Positions 45,663 through 55,243 of a stretch of DNA of 64,000 nucleotides are shown here, piece after piece. The number at the start of each line of letters is the position of its first letter. The first letter of the stretch is position 1. The notes under the pieces were generated by a model, which made no database searches, was not told where the DNA came from, and worked only from the letters and a program-made list of their open reading frames with translations. This stretch comes from Dorea_D hominis (GTDB taxonomy: Bacteria; Bacillota; Clostridia; Lachnospirales; Lachnospiraceae): positions 87,464 through 151,463 of the forward strand of contig NZ_JACOOY010000008.1 in NCBI RefSeq assembly GCF_014287705.1, written 5' to 3'. Both the position numbers and the translations under genes were made by a program.

Positions 45663-46694
45663 CTACATATGCTTCTCCAGGTACTCCCGCACCATCCGAA
45701 ACTCATCTTCATAAATACAGTTCGGCAGGCTTCCGTCCTGCACACCCTTCAGGCATTCTTCATAGTCCATCCATTTTACGGATTCAACTTCTGACTCCTG
45801 TAATTTAAGATCCGCGATATCTACCGGCTTTGTATAGACATAGACACTGCTGAATTCTTTATCACGGAACATGCGGCCGTAAAACTCCGCTTCAAATGCC
45901 GCATTGTGAACCCCGACATAATGAAGATCTTCTGCCGTGACAGCAAGTCCCAGTTCTTCACCCATTTCACGGATTGCGGATTCCAGAAGCTCTGCGCCTG
46001 CCTCCACATGTCCTGCGGAAGATATATCGTAACACCGCGGATTGGAATCTTTGCAGGCACTCCGCTTTTGAAGCAGGACATCATAATCTCTGCCATGTTC
46101 TGTCTCTTTTTCACGGACAATCCACATATGGACCGTTGCATGCGGACTTCCTTCTCTATGCACCACACCACGCTCTTTTGTTATGCCGGTTTTATTTCCA
46201 TTTTCATCCAGTACATCGAAAAGCTCCATAGGCTTTCCATTCAATGCTGCTGCAACCAGCTTGTCTCCACCGTCATAGGTCAATTTCAAAGAGAAAAATT
46301 CTTTCTGTTCATCCAACAGACGGAAGAAGATCTTATCTCCCTCCCAGATATTCAGATGCCATACTTCTTCGATATCCACCCATTCCAGTTCGCCTTCATC
46401 GCATGAAATCGGTTCTCCTTCAAATCCGTCCGCAGTAAATAAAGACATATATTCTGTCACACCGCCACCGGATACAAAGGTCACGATTCCGCGGTACTGA
46501 TAAGATGTCAGCGTATAGCCGGTCTCTTCTTTTACTTCGCGAAGAAGACACTCTTCCGGACTTTCATCCACTTCAAAATGTCCTCCGACTCCGATCCATT
46601 TATCTTTATTTACATCATTTTTCTTCACCGTTCTGTGAAGCATCAGATATTTTCCGTCTTTTTCTATATAACATAGTGTACTTAATCCTGTCAT
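45663..46694 (-). CDS. Protein with two NUDIX hydrolase domains
   Basis: A 343-residue protein with two NUDIX boxes: GGHFEVDESPEECLLREVKEETG (split here as GGHFEVDES and REVKEETG, about residues 38-60) of MutT/8-oxo-dGTPase type, and GHVEAGAELLESAIREMGEE (about 232-252) resembling the IPP-isomerase/YfcD group. Both retain the Glu residues that hold Mg. One chain thus combines two pyrophosphatases; substrates are not known. Confidence 0.85.
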   Translation of the reverse strand: MTGLSTLCYIEKDGKYLMLHRTVKKNDVNKDKWIGVGGHFEVDESPEECLLREVKEETGYTLTSYQYRGIVTFVSGGGVTEYMSLFTADGFEGEPISCDEGELEWVDIEEVWHLNIWEGDKIFFRLLDEQKEFFSLKLTYDGGDKLVAAALNGKPMELFDVLDENGNKTGITKERGVVHREGSPHATVHMWIVREKETEHGRDYDVLLQKRSACKDSNPRCYDISSAGHVEAGAELLESAIREMGEELGLAVTAEDLHYVGVHNAAFEAEFYGRMFRDKEFSSVYVYTKPVDIADLKLQESEVESVKWMDYEECLKGVQDGSLPNCIYEDEFRMVREYLEKHM

Positions 46695-46784
46695 TTTCGT
46701 CCTCTCCTCTTGAGTGTCCGTTTTATCTTATGGTATGATACCAATGTTCCGTTATTATGATAATGAATTTTCAGGAGAAATGCA

Positions 46785-47672
46785 ATGAATCGAACGATTG
46801 AATATAAAATAACAGAAGAGCAAAACGGACTCCGCGTGGAGCAGTTTTTACGCCGCAAAGGTTATTCCGGTCAGAATCTTGCCGAGATCAAGCGTATGCC
46901 CAAAAGCGTACTTGTAAACGGAAAACATTATTATATGCGCCAGACATTAAAAACCGGTGATGATCTCGTTATCAAGATCTGCGAAACTGCCTGTTCGGAA
47001 AAGATCCCACCGGTTTATCATCCACTTGATATTGTCTATGAAGATGAAGATATCGTTGTTATAAATAAAGCCGCCGGTATGCCGATCCATCCGTCTTTGA
47101 ATCATTACACCGAATCGATGGCAAATGCGCTTGCATGGTACTATCAGGAACAGGGAAAACCTTTTATTTTCCGTTGCTGCAACCGCTTAGACCGGGATAC
47201 TTCCGGGCTGACAGTTGTCGCCAAGCATCTGGTGAGCGGAAGCATTTTATCCACTATGGTAAAGGAGCGGCGTATCCACCGGGAATACCTCGCTATCTGC
47301 AAAGGTTCTGTCACACCGTCCGAAGGCACGATCAATGCGCCTCTTGGCCGCAAGCCCGGAACAATCATTGAACGGACGGTAGATTTTGAAAATGGAGAAA
47401 AAGCGATCACACACTACCATGTCATGGATGAAAAAAACGGGCACAGCCTTGTCTCCCTCCGTCTGGAGACAGGCCGCACCCATCAAATCCGGATCCACAT
47501 GCGCTACCTTGGTTTTCCACTCATTGGCGATTATCTGTATAATCCCGACATAGAACATATTACAAGACAGGCTCTTCATTCTCACAAATTGTCTTTTACA
47601 CATCCGATCACCGGTGAGACAATGGAATTTACCGCACCGCTTCCTGATGATATGGCACAGGTACTTCAGTAA
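46785..47672 (+). CDS. RluA-family pseudouridine synthase
   Basis: A 295-residue enzyme with an N-terminal S4-like domain and the catalytic motif CCNRLDRDTSGLTVVAK, plus the family end motif GRTHQIRIHM. RluA-family members modify 23S rRNA or tRNA; which site cannot be told. AGGAG stands before the ATG. Divergent from the NUDIX gene. Confidence 0.88.
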   Translation: MNRTIEYKITEEQNGLRVEQFLRRKGYSGQNLAEIKRMPKSVLVNGKHYYMRQTLKTGDDLVIKICETACSEKIPPVYHPLDIVYEDEDIVVINKAAGMPIHPSLNHYTESMANALAWYYQEQGKPFIFRCCNRLDRDTSGLTVVAKHLVSGSILSTMVKERRIHREYLAICKGSVTPSEGTINAPLGRKPGTIIERTVDFENGEKAITHYHVMDEKNGHSLVSLRLETGRTHQIRIHMRYLGFPLIGDYLYNPDIEHITRQALHSHKLSFTHPITGETMEFTAPLPDDMAQVLQ

Positions 47673-47693
47673 ACTCCTGTGCCATTTATAACT

Positions 47694-48392
47694 TTATATC
47701 TTCTCAATCTTGTCTCGGAGTTTTAACATCCGGGCGTCCAGTTTTGCAATATCCTCTGCATATTTCTTTAATTCTGCTGCCACTTCATCGCTGCCGTCCA
47801 GCTGCTTCTTATAAAACAACTGATAATCCAACACAGACCAGTAATCCATCGCAACTGTCCGAAACTGCACTTCTACTTTCTGCTTCTGAGAACCTTTTGC
47901 AAAATAAATCGGGATTTCCAACGTAATATGCAGACTCTTATAACCATTCTTTTTCGGTACCTTGATGTAGTCCTTCTCCTTAAGAACTTCTACATCTCCC
48001 TGCGCTTTTAATATATTTGCGACTTCATATACTTCATCTTCAAACGGGCAGACCACGCGAACACCTACAAGGTCATTCAATTTCTCCGCTGCCGTCTGGA
48101 AATCTGTCTTATAGCCTTTTCGTACCAGTTTTGCGTAAATACTTTCTGCACTCTTCTTCCGGCTGCTGATCTGATTCACAACCGTTCTTCCTTTTTGTTT
48201 GGATAATTCTGTATTAATCATCTGTAGTTTCGCTATAAGAATATCTATCGCACACTGGCATTTAATTTGATATTCTGTTTCAGCCAGACATTCCGCAATA
48301 TCATCTATCTTCTGTTGTTCTTTTTCAGACAGACATTGCAGTCTTTTTTCCTGCCTGTCTTTTTTTACACTTTTTTTCTTCTTTTTTGTCAT
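47694..48392 (-). CDS. Small alarmone synthetase (RelA/SpoT synthetase domain only)
   Basis: A 232-residue (p)ppGpp synthetase with KLNDLVGVRVVCPFEDEV, the GYKSLH motif and VEVQFRTVAMDYW. The hydrolase, TGS and ACT domains of long Rel proteins are absent, as in RelP/RelQ. The N-terminal 15 residues are very Lys-rich. Transcribed alone and tail to tail with the pseudouridine synthase gene. Confidence 0.85.
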   Translation of the reverse strand: MTKKKKKSVKKDRQEKRLQCLSEKEQQKIDDIAECLAETEYQIKCQCAIDILIAKLQMINTELSKQKGRTVVNQISSRKKSAESIYAKLVRKGYKTDFQTAAEKLNDLVGVRVVCPFEDEVYEVANILKAQGDVEVLKEKDYIKVPKKNGYKSLHITLEIPIYFAKGSQKQKVEVQFRTVAMDYWSVLDYQLFYKKQLDGSDEVAAELKKYAEDIAKLDARMLKLRDKIEKI

Positions 48393-48483
48393 GATTTTAC
48401 TCCTTTATAAAGCAAAATAGTACCTTATTTTTCCGATTCTATCTATCGATATATTCGTAAATCCAGGAAAATTTTATGTAAAA

Positions 48484-51400
48484 TCAGCACTGCATTGCCT
48501 TTCTGATTTCTATTGTCAATAGCTTTGCAGCCACCGGCTTCGCCACATATCCGTTCATTCCCGCATCCTTACACATCTGTTCGCTGTCTGAGGCACTTTG
48601 TGCAGTCATTGCCAGAATTGGGACATTTTTTGCATGGTCAGTTTCCAGCTTCCTGATTCTTCTCGCTGCTTCCATACCGTCCATCACCGGCATCATCAGA
48701 TCCATTAAGATCACATCATAGTTACAGTTTTTACTCACCATATCAACTGCTTCCTGTCCGTTCCATGCTTTTTCTACCGTTGCCCCGGCATCTTCCAGAT
48801 AGAACTGTGCAACTTCCATGTTGATATCATTATCTTCTACCAGTAAAACATGCAATCCTTTAAGTGATTTATCCGTTTTTTCTTTTTCTGATATGTCTGT
48901 CTCATATTCGGCAGTATCCAGTTCAAATGGAATCTGTACAATAAATACAGAGCCTTCACCAAGCACACTTTTTACTTTAATACTTCCATGCATCTTATCA
49001 ATCAGTCCACGCACGATCGACATTCCAAGGCCTGTTCCTTTATACTGTGTACGCGCATCTGTCTTTTCCTGTGTAAATGGCTTATAAATCTGATTTGCAA
49101 TAAATTCTTTACTCATACCGATACCGGTATCGACAATCTTAAATTCATACAATGCATGTGTATCATTATATTTCACTTCTTGTACATACGTGTCAATATG
49201 TCCGTTTTCTTTATTATATTTGATCGAATTACTCAAAAGATTAATTAAAATCTGACGTAAATGCAGCGGACTTCCAATCAATTTTACATGCCTGAGATCA
49301 ATTCTGTGCTTTTCATGCGTAATTCCGTTTTCTTTAATCTGGATATCCAGAAGTGCACTTACTTCATCCATCAGTTCTTCCAGATTAAATGGTTCTTTAC
49401 CAAGTTTCATTTTCCCCGATGAGATTTTATTCACTTCAAGTACATCATTTACCAACGCCTGTAAATGATCTGTAGAAAGTCGAAGCTTTCTTAAGCAATC
49501 GTCCAGTTTCTCTTTATCATCCCAGTTTTTCTGGATAATATCTATCATTCCGGCAATTCCATTAATCGGTGTGCGAATATCATGACTCATACGGTTCATA
49601 AATTCTGTTTTGGCTTTGTTCTCTGAATCTGCAGTTTCATAAGCGACCTGCAGACGTTCTCTCTCCTGCTGTTCTTTTGCATGAAACAGCGAAGTATTTT
49701 TGAACAGGATCATTCCCTGGATCACTGTACTTCTTTTTCCTGTTTTACTGTCAAATAACGTGTCCAGTGACATAAGAACTGTTTTCTGCATCCAGACATA
49801 TTTCCCTGTATGATTCCGTTCCTGATATTCTACTGTAACCTGTTTTTCGCCATTCAGATAACGTTCCAACAGCTTGGAAGACGAATCTACGATCCGATAA
49901 TTCTCCAGTGTCTCTTCTGCAACATACTGCTGTCGTTCCTGACAATAGAGGTCATAGGAACACGGTGTCTTTGCATCTACCGCAAATTCGTGTCTTCCGG
50001 TATGGTAGAAAATACTCTTCAGGCAGTCATTGGTCAGATCTACCGCATAAATTGCCTGTGCGGTTTCCATCAGTGCTTCTACATAATTGCCGTTTTCCAG
50101 AATGGACTGTTTCATCTGCTCATAATATCTCGTCAGTTGAAATTTTTCATCTGTACCCATCTTCTCACTGTCGTGAAATTCATCAAATCCAAGGATGAAG
50201 TGATGCAGTCTTCCATCTGCCGCATCATTTACAAAAAGTGCCGTCATTCTTCCATAACGATATCCCACTCCCACTTTACGTTGATAAAAAAACTCTGTCT
50301 TCTCCATCGCAGGGCCAAGTAACTGTTCCATTGAAGCAATCTCAAGCCATTTCCGCATTTCCTTTCTTGTATCATCTGCTGCAAATTCCCGCAGCACCTG
50401 TTCTGCCGCTCCCGTATAACTTCCATCTTCTGCAAGGAAAAATCCTTCTTCGGATCTTAACATACGATAAGTATCCATCCTTGCGTCACAGTATAGACAG
50501 TTTGCAAATACATAATGCTTTTCCCGAATCCGGTCCAACAATTGAAGGCTTTCTTTCCTTTTTCTCTCATTCTCCTGAACCTTGGCATGGTTTTTGTCTA
50601 CATACATGTTCTTATCCGCCTGTTTAAACAGCATGCGCATCGTACATGGCTCATAATCATCTGACAAAGCATATCCTGCCGCATAACTGATCGGCATTTC
50701 CGGATGCTGCCGCGAATACAGTTTTACACTTTTTCTCACACCTGCCAAGCACTCCTGCACTTCGGTATGATTTTTCCCTGTCAGCACTGCAAGGAATTCA
50801 TCTCCACCATCACGGCCTACAAAGGCATCCTCCGGCATGGCTGCGCGAAGCTGTCCGGCAAAAGACCGGATATACGCATCCCCTTTGTCATGTCCGAGAT
50901 TGTTATTGATCATACGCAAATTATTCAGATCAAACACACAGACTGCGATCTGTGCTCCCGCTTCAAGTTCTTTGTTGTTTTCCAGAATCTCTTCGCATTT
51001 ATTTTTATTCGGAAGTCCGGTTGCCTCATCCAGATAAATCTTTTTCTGTAAAAGACGGTTCTGCGCTGCATAACGCAGCATCTTCAAAACTTCCAGTCCA
51101 AGGAGCAGTACCAGACCACATATATCAAGAATTACAATTTTTTCCAATACATCCAGTGTTGATGTTCTTTTATCTGAATATACTTCCGCAAATCCGGTTG
51201 CTTCATCACATATTTTGAAAAACTCTTCACTCTTTTCAACAATCTGTGTATGCTCGTATCCTTTCTCCCGGACAATCAGGATTTCTTTTTTTAACTGTTG
51301 GAAATAATCGTCCAGTTCTTTCATCTTACTCTGAAACTTCTTATCTTCCAGACGTACAAGTTGTAACTTATCACTTCCGTCCCGAAGACCATCGATATAA

Positions 51401-51645
51401 TCCTGTACATCCTGCAGCATCTGATCCTGCGGTTTTCCGGCATCTTCCAGCTTAATGATTCGCTGTGTTTTTCCTCTGACCAGACCGGCATAATTGACAA
51501 CACGCCCGGTTCCCTGAATCCTGGATACGAGTGCCATCATTAAAACAAATAATACAATCAGAACGAGCGTTAATATCATCATCCCGATACGCAACAGATA
51601 TGTTCTTTTCTTCTTTTTATTGCTTATTTCTTTATCCATTTCCAT
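48484..51645 (-). CDS. Membrane hybrid histidine kinase with GGDEF and receiver domains
   Basis: A 1053-residue sensor. Two membrane segments (about 16-38 and 168-187) flank an extracytoplasmic helical region. Next is a GGDEF domain with an intact GRDGGDEF active site (about 205-355), then a long PAS-like sensor region, a HisKA domain (MSHDIRTPINGIAGM), an ATPase domain (SNSIKYN, DTGIGMS, GTGLGMS) and a C-terminal receiver (VEDNDINMEV, phospho-Asp in VILMDLMMPVMDG). It could both make cyclic di-GMP and run a phosphorelay. No partner gene is adjacent. Confidence 0.85.
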   Translation of the reverse strand: MEMDKEISNKKKKRTYLLRIGMMILTLVLIVLFVLMMALVSRIQGTGRVVNYAGLVRGKTQRIIKLEDAGKPQDQMLQDVQDYIDGLRDGSDKLQLVRLEDKKFQSKMKELDDYFQQLKKEILIVREKGYEHTQIVEKSEEFFKICDEATGFAEVYSDKRTSTLDVLEKIVILDICGLVLLLGLEVLKMLRYAAQNRLLQKKIYLDEATGLPNKNKCEEILENNKELEAGAQIAVCVFDLNNLRMINNNLGHDKGDAYIRSFAGQLRAAMPEDAFVGRDGGDEFLAVLTGKNHTEVQECLAGVRKSVKLYSRQHPEMPISYAAGYALSDDYEPCTMRMLFKQADKNMYVDKNHAKVQENERKRKESLQLLDRIREKHYVFANCLYCDARMDTYRMLRSEEGFFLAEDGSYTGAAEQVLREFAADDTRKEMRKWLEIASMEQLLGPAMEKTEFFYQRKVGVGYRYGRMTALFVNDAADGRLHHFILGFDEFHDSEKMGTDEKFQLTRYYEQMKQSILENGNYVEALMETAQAIYAVDLTNDCLKSIFYHTGRHEFAVDAKTPCSYDLYCQERQQYVAEETLENYRIVDSSSKLLERYLNGEKQVTVEYQERNHTGKYVWMQKTVLMSLDTLFDSKTGKRSTVIQGMILFKNTSLFHAKEQQERERLQVAYETADSENKAKTEFMNRMSHDIRTPINGIAGMIDIIQKNWDDKEKLDDCLRKLRLSTDHLQALVNDVLEVNKISSGKMKLGKEPFNLEELMDEVSALLDIQIKENGITHEKHRIDLRHVKLIGSPLHLRQILINLLSNSIKYNKENGHIDTYVQEVKYNDTHALYEFKIVDTGIGMSKEFIANQIYKPFTQEKTDARTQYKGTGLGMSIVRGLIDKMHGSIKVKSVLGEGSVFIVQIPFELDTAEYETDISEKEKTDKSLKGLHVLLVEDNDINMEVAQFYLEDAGATVEKAWNGQEAVDMVSKNCNYDVILMDLMMPVMDGMEAARRIRKLETDHAKNVPILAMTAQSASDSEQMCKDAGMNGYVAKPVAAKLLTIEIRKAMQC

Positions 51646-51749
51646 GCTCCAAAATCGTATGTTAGACTACACTCATTTTAGCCGATTTTCTGAGAATAAG
51701 CAACAAAAGCTTCTGATGGAATCTTCCGCAAAAAAGGAAAAACAGACTG

Positions 51750-51893
51750 ATGACAATTGCACATACCAGACCAGTAAGTCCTATTTCCAATTCCGGACGT
51801 CCATTCGGGAAAAAGAAGAAGTATATCTATGGCAAGCTCTCTGTCACACATAACCTTCCCGAGGATGTCAAGTCATTGCTACAAACTTTTTGA
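51750..51893 (+). CDS. Short ORF or gene remnant ending in the first 25-bp repeat
   Basis: An open frame of 47 codons reading MTIAHTRPVSPISNSGRPFG followed by KKKKYIYGKLSVTHNLPEDV and KSLLQTF. AGGA lies about 12 bases upstream. The last codons (EDVKSLLQ) are the first copy of the 25-bp repeat, whose later copies would encode related strings. It may be a true small gene or the 5' fragment of a target gene cut by integration. Not recognised. Confidence 0.35.
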   Translation: MTIAHTRPVSPISNSGRPFGKKKKYIYGKLSVTHNLPEDVKSLLQTF

Positions 51894-52032
51894 CCTATTT
51901 TCCCTCGATTTTTCCCATAAAACCGTTGTTTTGGAACAGAGGACGTTATATTGTTGTCACAAAATCAGCAGGGAGGATGTAACGTCATTGCTACAAGTTC
52001 AGTAGTAGTGGACGTTACATTATTGCTACAAA
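51861..52032. repeat. Four imperfect 25-bp direct repeats at the left edge of the element
   Basis: Copies at 51861-51885, 51939-51963, 51973-51997 and 52008-52032. They share the pattern GAGGAYGT, about five variable bases, then ATTGCTACAAA (GTTGTCACAAA in the second). The last three are spaced 34 and 35 bases apart, and the final one touches the stop codon of the third recombinase. They could be accreted attachment sites, recombinase binding sites, or the end of a lost transposon. The rest of 51646-52032 shows nothing else except the short ORF at 51750. Confidence 0.7.
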
Positions 52033-53595
52033 TCAAGTCAGTGATTTCCATTCCACCTCCACTCTCCCATCATCATACACATATATTCCCTGCACATATT
52101 CTTCCAGCATCTCTCGTGTCAGTTTCTCATAACCCAAATACTTCAACATCTGCTCCACCGGAACATTCTTTTTCATCAGGATTTCTTTCTCACCATTTAT
52201 CAGTTCTTCCAGTTCCTCTACACGTTTCTGCAGTCGTTCTCTTTCTTCTTCCAACTGCTTCCTGGATTCCATGAACTGTTTCTGATTCATCTGTCCTTCG
52301 TGATATTTCTCATAGTTCTGACGGTTCTGAATCTTTATCTGTTCCTGACGTTTTTCACAATCTGCATTTTCCGTCTTATAGGCTTCTATGCTGTCCTCAT
52401 GCTGTTTTCTCATAGATTGCTGCATCTGTTCCTGACTGATATTCTGACGTAAATATACCTTTATTTCTGCCAGTACGATATGCTCTAGCATTTTGTTATC
52501 CGCTTTCCCGGCAAAACACCCTGTATCTTCTTTTCCTTTACTGTAAGCACAGCTATAAAGAATATGACCATGAACCGGACTGCTTGAAGTCAGACTTCTA
52601 TGACAATTTCCACACTTCACATAGCCACCTAATAGTGTTATCTCCCTGTCAAGTTTGCTTTTTTTAGTGTATCTGATCTGCAGGGACTGTGCTTTCTCAA
52701 AGATGTCTTTTGATACAATCGGCTCATGGTGATTTTCCATCACTTTCCACTGATTTCTCGGCACTGGTACTTCTTTCCCTGTCCCTGGTTCTGGAATCTT
52801 TGTCTTTCCATAGACCATACAGCCTATATAAGTCTTATCATCCACAATCTTCCGTATCATATCACTCGTCCACTGCAATCCTCTTGATGCAGCTTTCTTG
52901 CTGTCTGATTTCTGTCGTCTGCTCATGGACTGCAAGGGAGTCAGTACCCCCTCTTCATTAAATAACCGACAAATCTCCATCTTGGAATACCGCTGATTTG
53001 TCAGTTCAAATACTCTGCGAATCACTTCTGCTTCGTCCTCTACAATCACCAGTTCTTTCTTATTTTCAGGATTGATTCGATACCCATAAGGTGCAGATCC
53101 ACAGCAATACTCACCTTTTCCTCGTCTGGTACTGACTGCCGATTTTACCTTTACAGACTGGTCTTTCACATAAAAATCTGCGATCAGTCCTTTAAACTGT
53201 ACTTCGATGTCGGAACTCTTTCCTTTATAATCTTTAGAATCATATCGGTCTGAGATAGAAATAAATCGTACTCCCAGGAATGGAAAAATCTGTTCCAGAT
53301 AAGTTCCCATCTCAATATAGTTTCTGGCAAAACGCGAAAAATCTTTTACCACAATACACTGCACTTTATTCTCCCTAGCAAGTTCCAGAACCTGCTTAAT
53401 TGCCGGACGTTCCATACTGGAACCAGAATATCCGTCGTCGTAGAACTCCTGAAATGGCATAGAAGCCAGTTCCGGGATATTGGAAATATAATCTTTTACC
53501 AGTTTTCTCTGATTGATAATGCTGTTACTTTCTCCCTCTGAATCATCTTCCATGGAAAGACGGTAATATCCAATAATCAGTTTCTGATCACTCAT
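52033..53595 (-). CDS. Large serine recombinase C (third of operon)
   Basis: A 520-residue site-specific recombinase. The resolvase domain has the catalytic Ser in IGYYRLSMED and KDFSRFARNYIEMG. A recombinase domain follows, then a zinc ribbon (CGNCHRSL...SCAYSKGKEDTGCF) and a coiled coil rich in Glu/Gln (about residues 385-470). Proteins of this type integrate or excise mobile elements at short att sites. Its ATG overlaps recombinase B by 8 bases. It is the gene nearest the direct repeats. Confidence 0.9.
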   Translation of the reverse strand: MSDQKLIIGYYRLSMEDDSEGESNSIINQRKLVKDYISNIPELASMPFQEFYDDGYSGSSMERPAIKQVLELARENKVQCIVVKDFSRFARNYIEMGTYLEQIFPFLGVRFISISDRYDSKDYKGKSSDIEVQFKGLIADFYVKDQSVKVKSAVSTRRGKGEYCCGSAPYGYRINPENKKELVIVEDEAEVIRRVFELTNQRYSKMEICRLFNEEGVLTPLQSMSRRQKSDSKKAASRGLQWTSDMIRKIVDDKTYIGCMVYGKTKIPEPGTGKEVPVPRNQWKVMENHHEPIVSKDIFEKAQSLQIRYTKKSKLDREITLLGGYVKCGNCHRSLTSSSPVHGHILYSCAYSKGKEDTGCFAGKADNKMLEHIVLAEIKVYLRQNISQEQMQQSMRKQHEDSIEAYKTENADCEKRQEQIKIQNRQNYEKYHEGQMNQKQFMESRKQLEEERERLQKRVEELEELINGEKEILMKKNVPVEQMLKYLGYEKLTREMLEEYVQGIYVYDDGRVEVEWKSLT

Positions 53596-55243
53596 GTTCT
53601 ACCGCCCCCTTAAACCCGAAGTTGATTTCCAGTCTGCCATCACCATACAGATACATACTTTCAATCAAGCCCTCCGCAAGTTCCGCATTGATTCTGGTTG
53701 TCCCATCCAGTTCCAACAGACTTCGTAAAAATCTGGCTTCTTCTTTCTGCTGTTTTTCCAGCTTTCGTATGGTCTGCTCCAGAGACTTCTTTCTCTCTTC
53801 ACAAAACTCTTTCCAGTTATTACGGTCATCTTTCGTTTCTATATAGGCTTCTTTGGAAAGTTCACCCTCTTTATATTTCATAAATGCTTGTGCCAGTTTT
53901 TCTGAACATCTTTCCATATCTGCATCCAGTTTTCTGATCTCCGTTTGAATCTCATTGATTTTGGAAAGAAATACCGCACTGCTTATAGCAGATATATCCT
54001 TTTTCCGCAATCCAGATAACTGAAACTGTCTGGTCAGCTCCGAACGGACAATTTTCTGCAGCTTCTCTTCGGAAATAGATTTGTGACTACATTTTCTTTC
54101 ATCCCGATACCAGGCAGCATTGCAAAAGTAATACACATTGCCTCTGTATCTACGTGTACACATTTTCCGCTTACAATCACCACAATAGAATACATTGTAA
54201 AATGCTCTTTCATCATCTTCCCACCCTGCAGTAGTTTTTGTTGCTTTCTGTTGTGCTGTTTTTAGCCTGACCTGTGCTTTTTCAAACAATTCTCTGCTAA
54301 TAATTGGCTCATGGGCATTTGGCGTAATAATCCACTGGCTCTCGTCCAATATGTCACACCATTTTTCACCTCTTTGAAATCTGGATTCATATTTTCTCTG
54401 AACCAGATCGCCATAATAATTATTCCGGTTCAGCACTGCACGTATCGAAGAATTTCCCCACTGATGAAGGTTCTCTCCGTCCTGACAGTACACATGATGA
54501 TATTGGTTATAATCTGAAATCCGATGTACCCTATCCTCAAACAGCCTGTCAATAATGCTCTGTATGCCATCTCCCGAAGCATATTCTTCAAAAATCCTGC
54601 AGACAATCTTTGCAGCTTCCGGTTCCACCATCAACTTATAAATTCCATTTATCTTTTCCACACAATATCCATATGGAGCTGTAGATCCCACATACTCACC
54701 ATTTTTCTGTGCAATACGTTTCGCTGCCCGTTCTTTTGCGGAAATGTCTTTCGCATAAGCATCATTCACCAGATTCTTGATATTCATGGATAATTCCTGA
54801 TTCTTGGCATCCGGTGCATAGGAGTCATAGTTGTCACATACAGAAACAAACCGCACTTTCATAAAAGGGAGAATCTTTTCCAAATAATTTCCGGTTTCGA
54901 TATAATTTCTTCCAAATCGTGAGAAATCCTTTACCAGAATACCATTTATTTTACCTGCCCTGACATCATTCATCATCCGTTCAAATCCCGGTCTGTCAAA
55001 ATTTGTTCCGGTTTTTCCCAAATCAGAATAAATATCATATACAGCAATCTCATACTCTCTGTCTGGATTTTCATTGTGCTTCTGAATGAATTCTTTTATC
55101 AGCGTAACCTGTGTTTCAATAGATTCTGACTTTTTTTCATCACTATCTACGGATAATCTGGCATAAATTGCAGCCATACATACCGGAATACCAGAAACTT
55201 TCTTCTCTGTGTTTTTCTTATATCTTTTTGCTGTTCTTGCCAT
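53588..55243 (-). CDS. Large serine recombinase B (second of operon)
   Basis: A 551-residue recombinase with catalytic Ser in AIYARLSVDSDE, VKDFSRFGRNYIETG, zinc ribbon CGDCKRKMC...FCNAAWYRDERKCSH and a C-terminal coiled coil. Its ATG follows the stop of recombinase A directly (TAA-ATG) and its own ribosome site GAGGTGG lies in that gene, so translation is coupled. Confidence 0.9.
   Translation of the reverse strand: MARTAKRYKKNTEKKVSGIPVCMAAIYARLSVDSDEKKSESIETQVTLIKEFIQKHNENPDREYEIAVYDIYSDLGKTGTNFDRPGFERMMNDVRAGKINGILVKDFSRFGRNYIETGNYLEKILPFMKVRFVSVCDNYDSYAPDAKNQELSMNIKNLVNDAYAKDISAKERAAKRIAQKNGEYVGSTAPYGYCVEKINGIYKLMVEPEAAKIVCRIFEEYASGDGIQSIIDRLFEDRVHRISDYNQYHHVYCQDGENLHQWGNSSIRAVLNRNNYYGDLVQRKYESRFQRGEKWCDILDESQWIITPNAHEPIISRELFEKAQVRLKTAQQKATKTTAGWEDDERAFYNVFYCGDCKRKMCTRRYRGNVYYFCNAAWYRDERKCSHKSISEEKLQKIVRSELTRQFQLSGLRKKDISAISSAVFLSKINEIQTEIRKLDADMERCSEKLAQAFMKYKEGELSKEAYIETKDDRNNWKEFCEERKKSLEQTIRKLEKQQKEEARFLRSLLELDGTTRINAELAEGLIESMYLYGDGRLEINFGFKGAVEHE

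Noticed and set aside
51951..52274. 107-codon plus-strand ORF at the element edge
   Set aside because: Most of it is antisense to recombinase C, and its start lies in the direct repeats.
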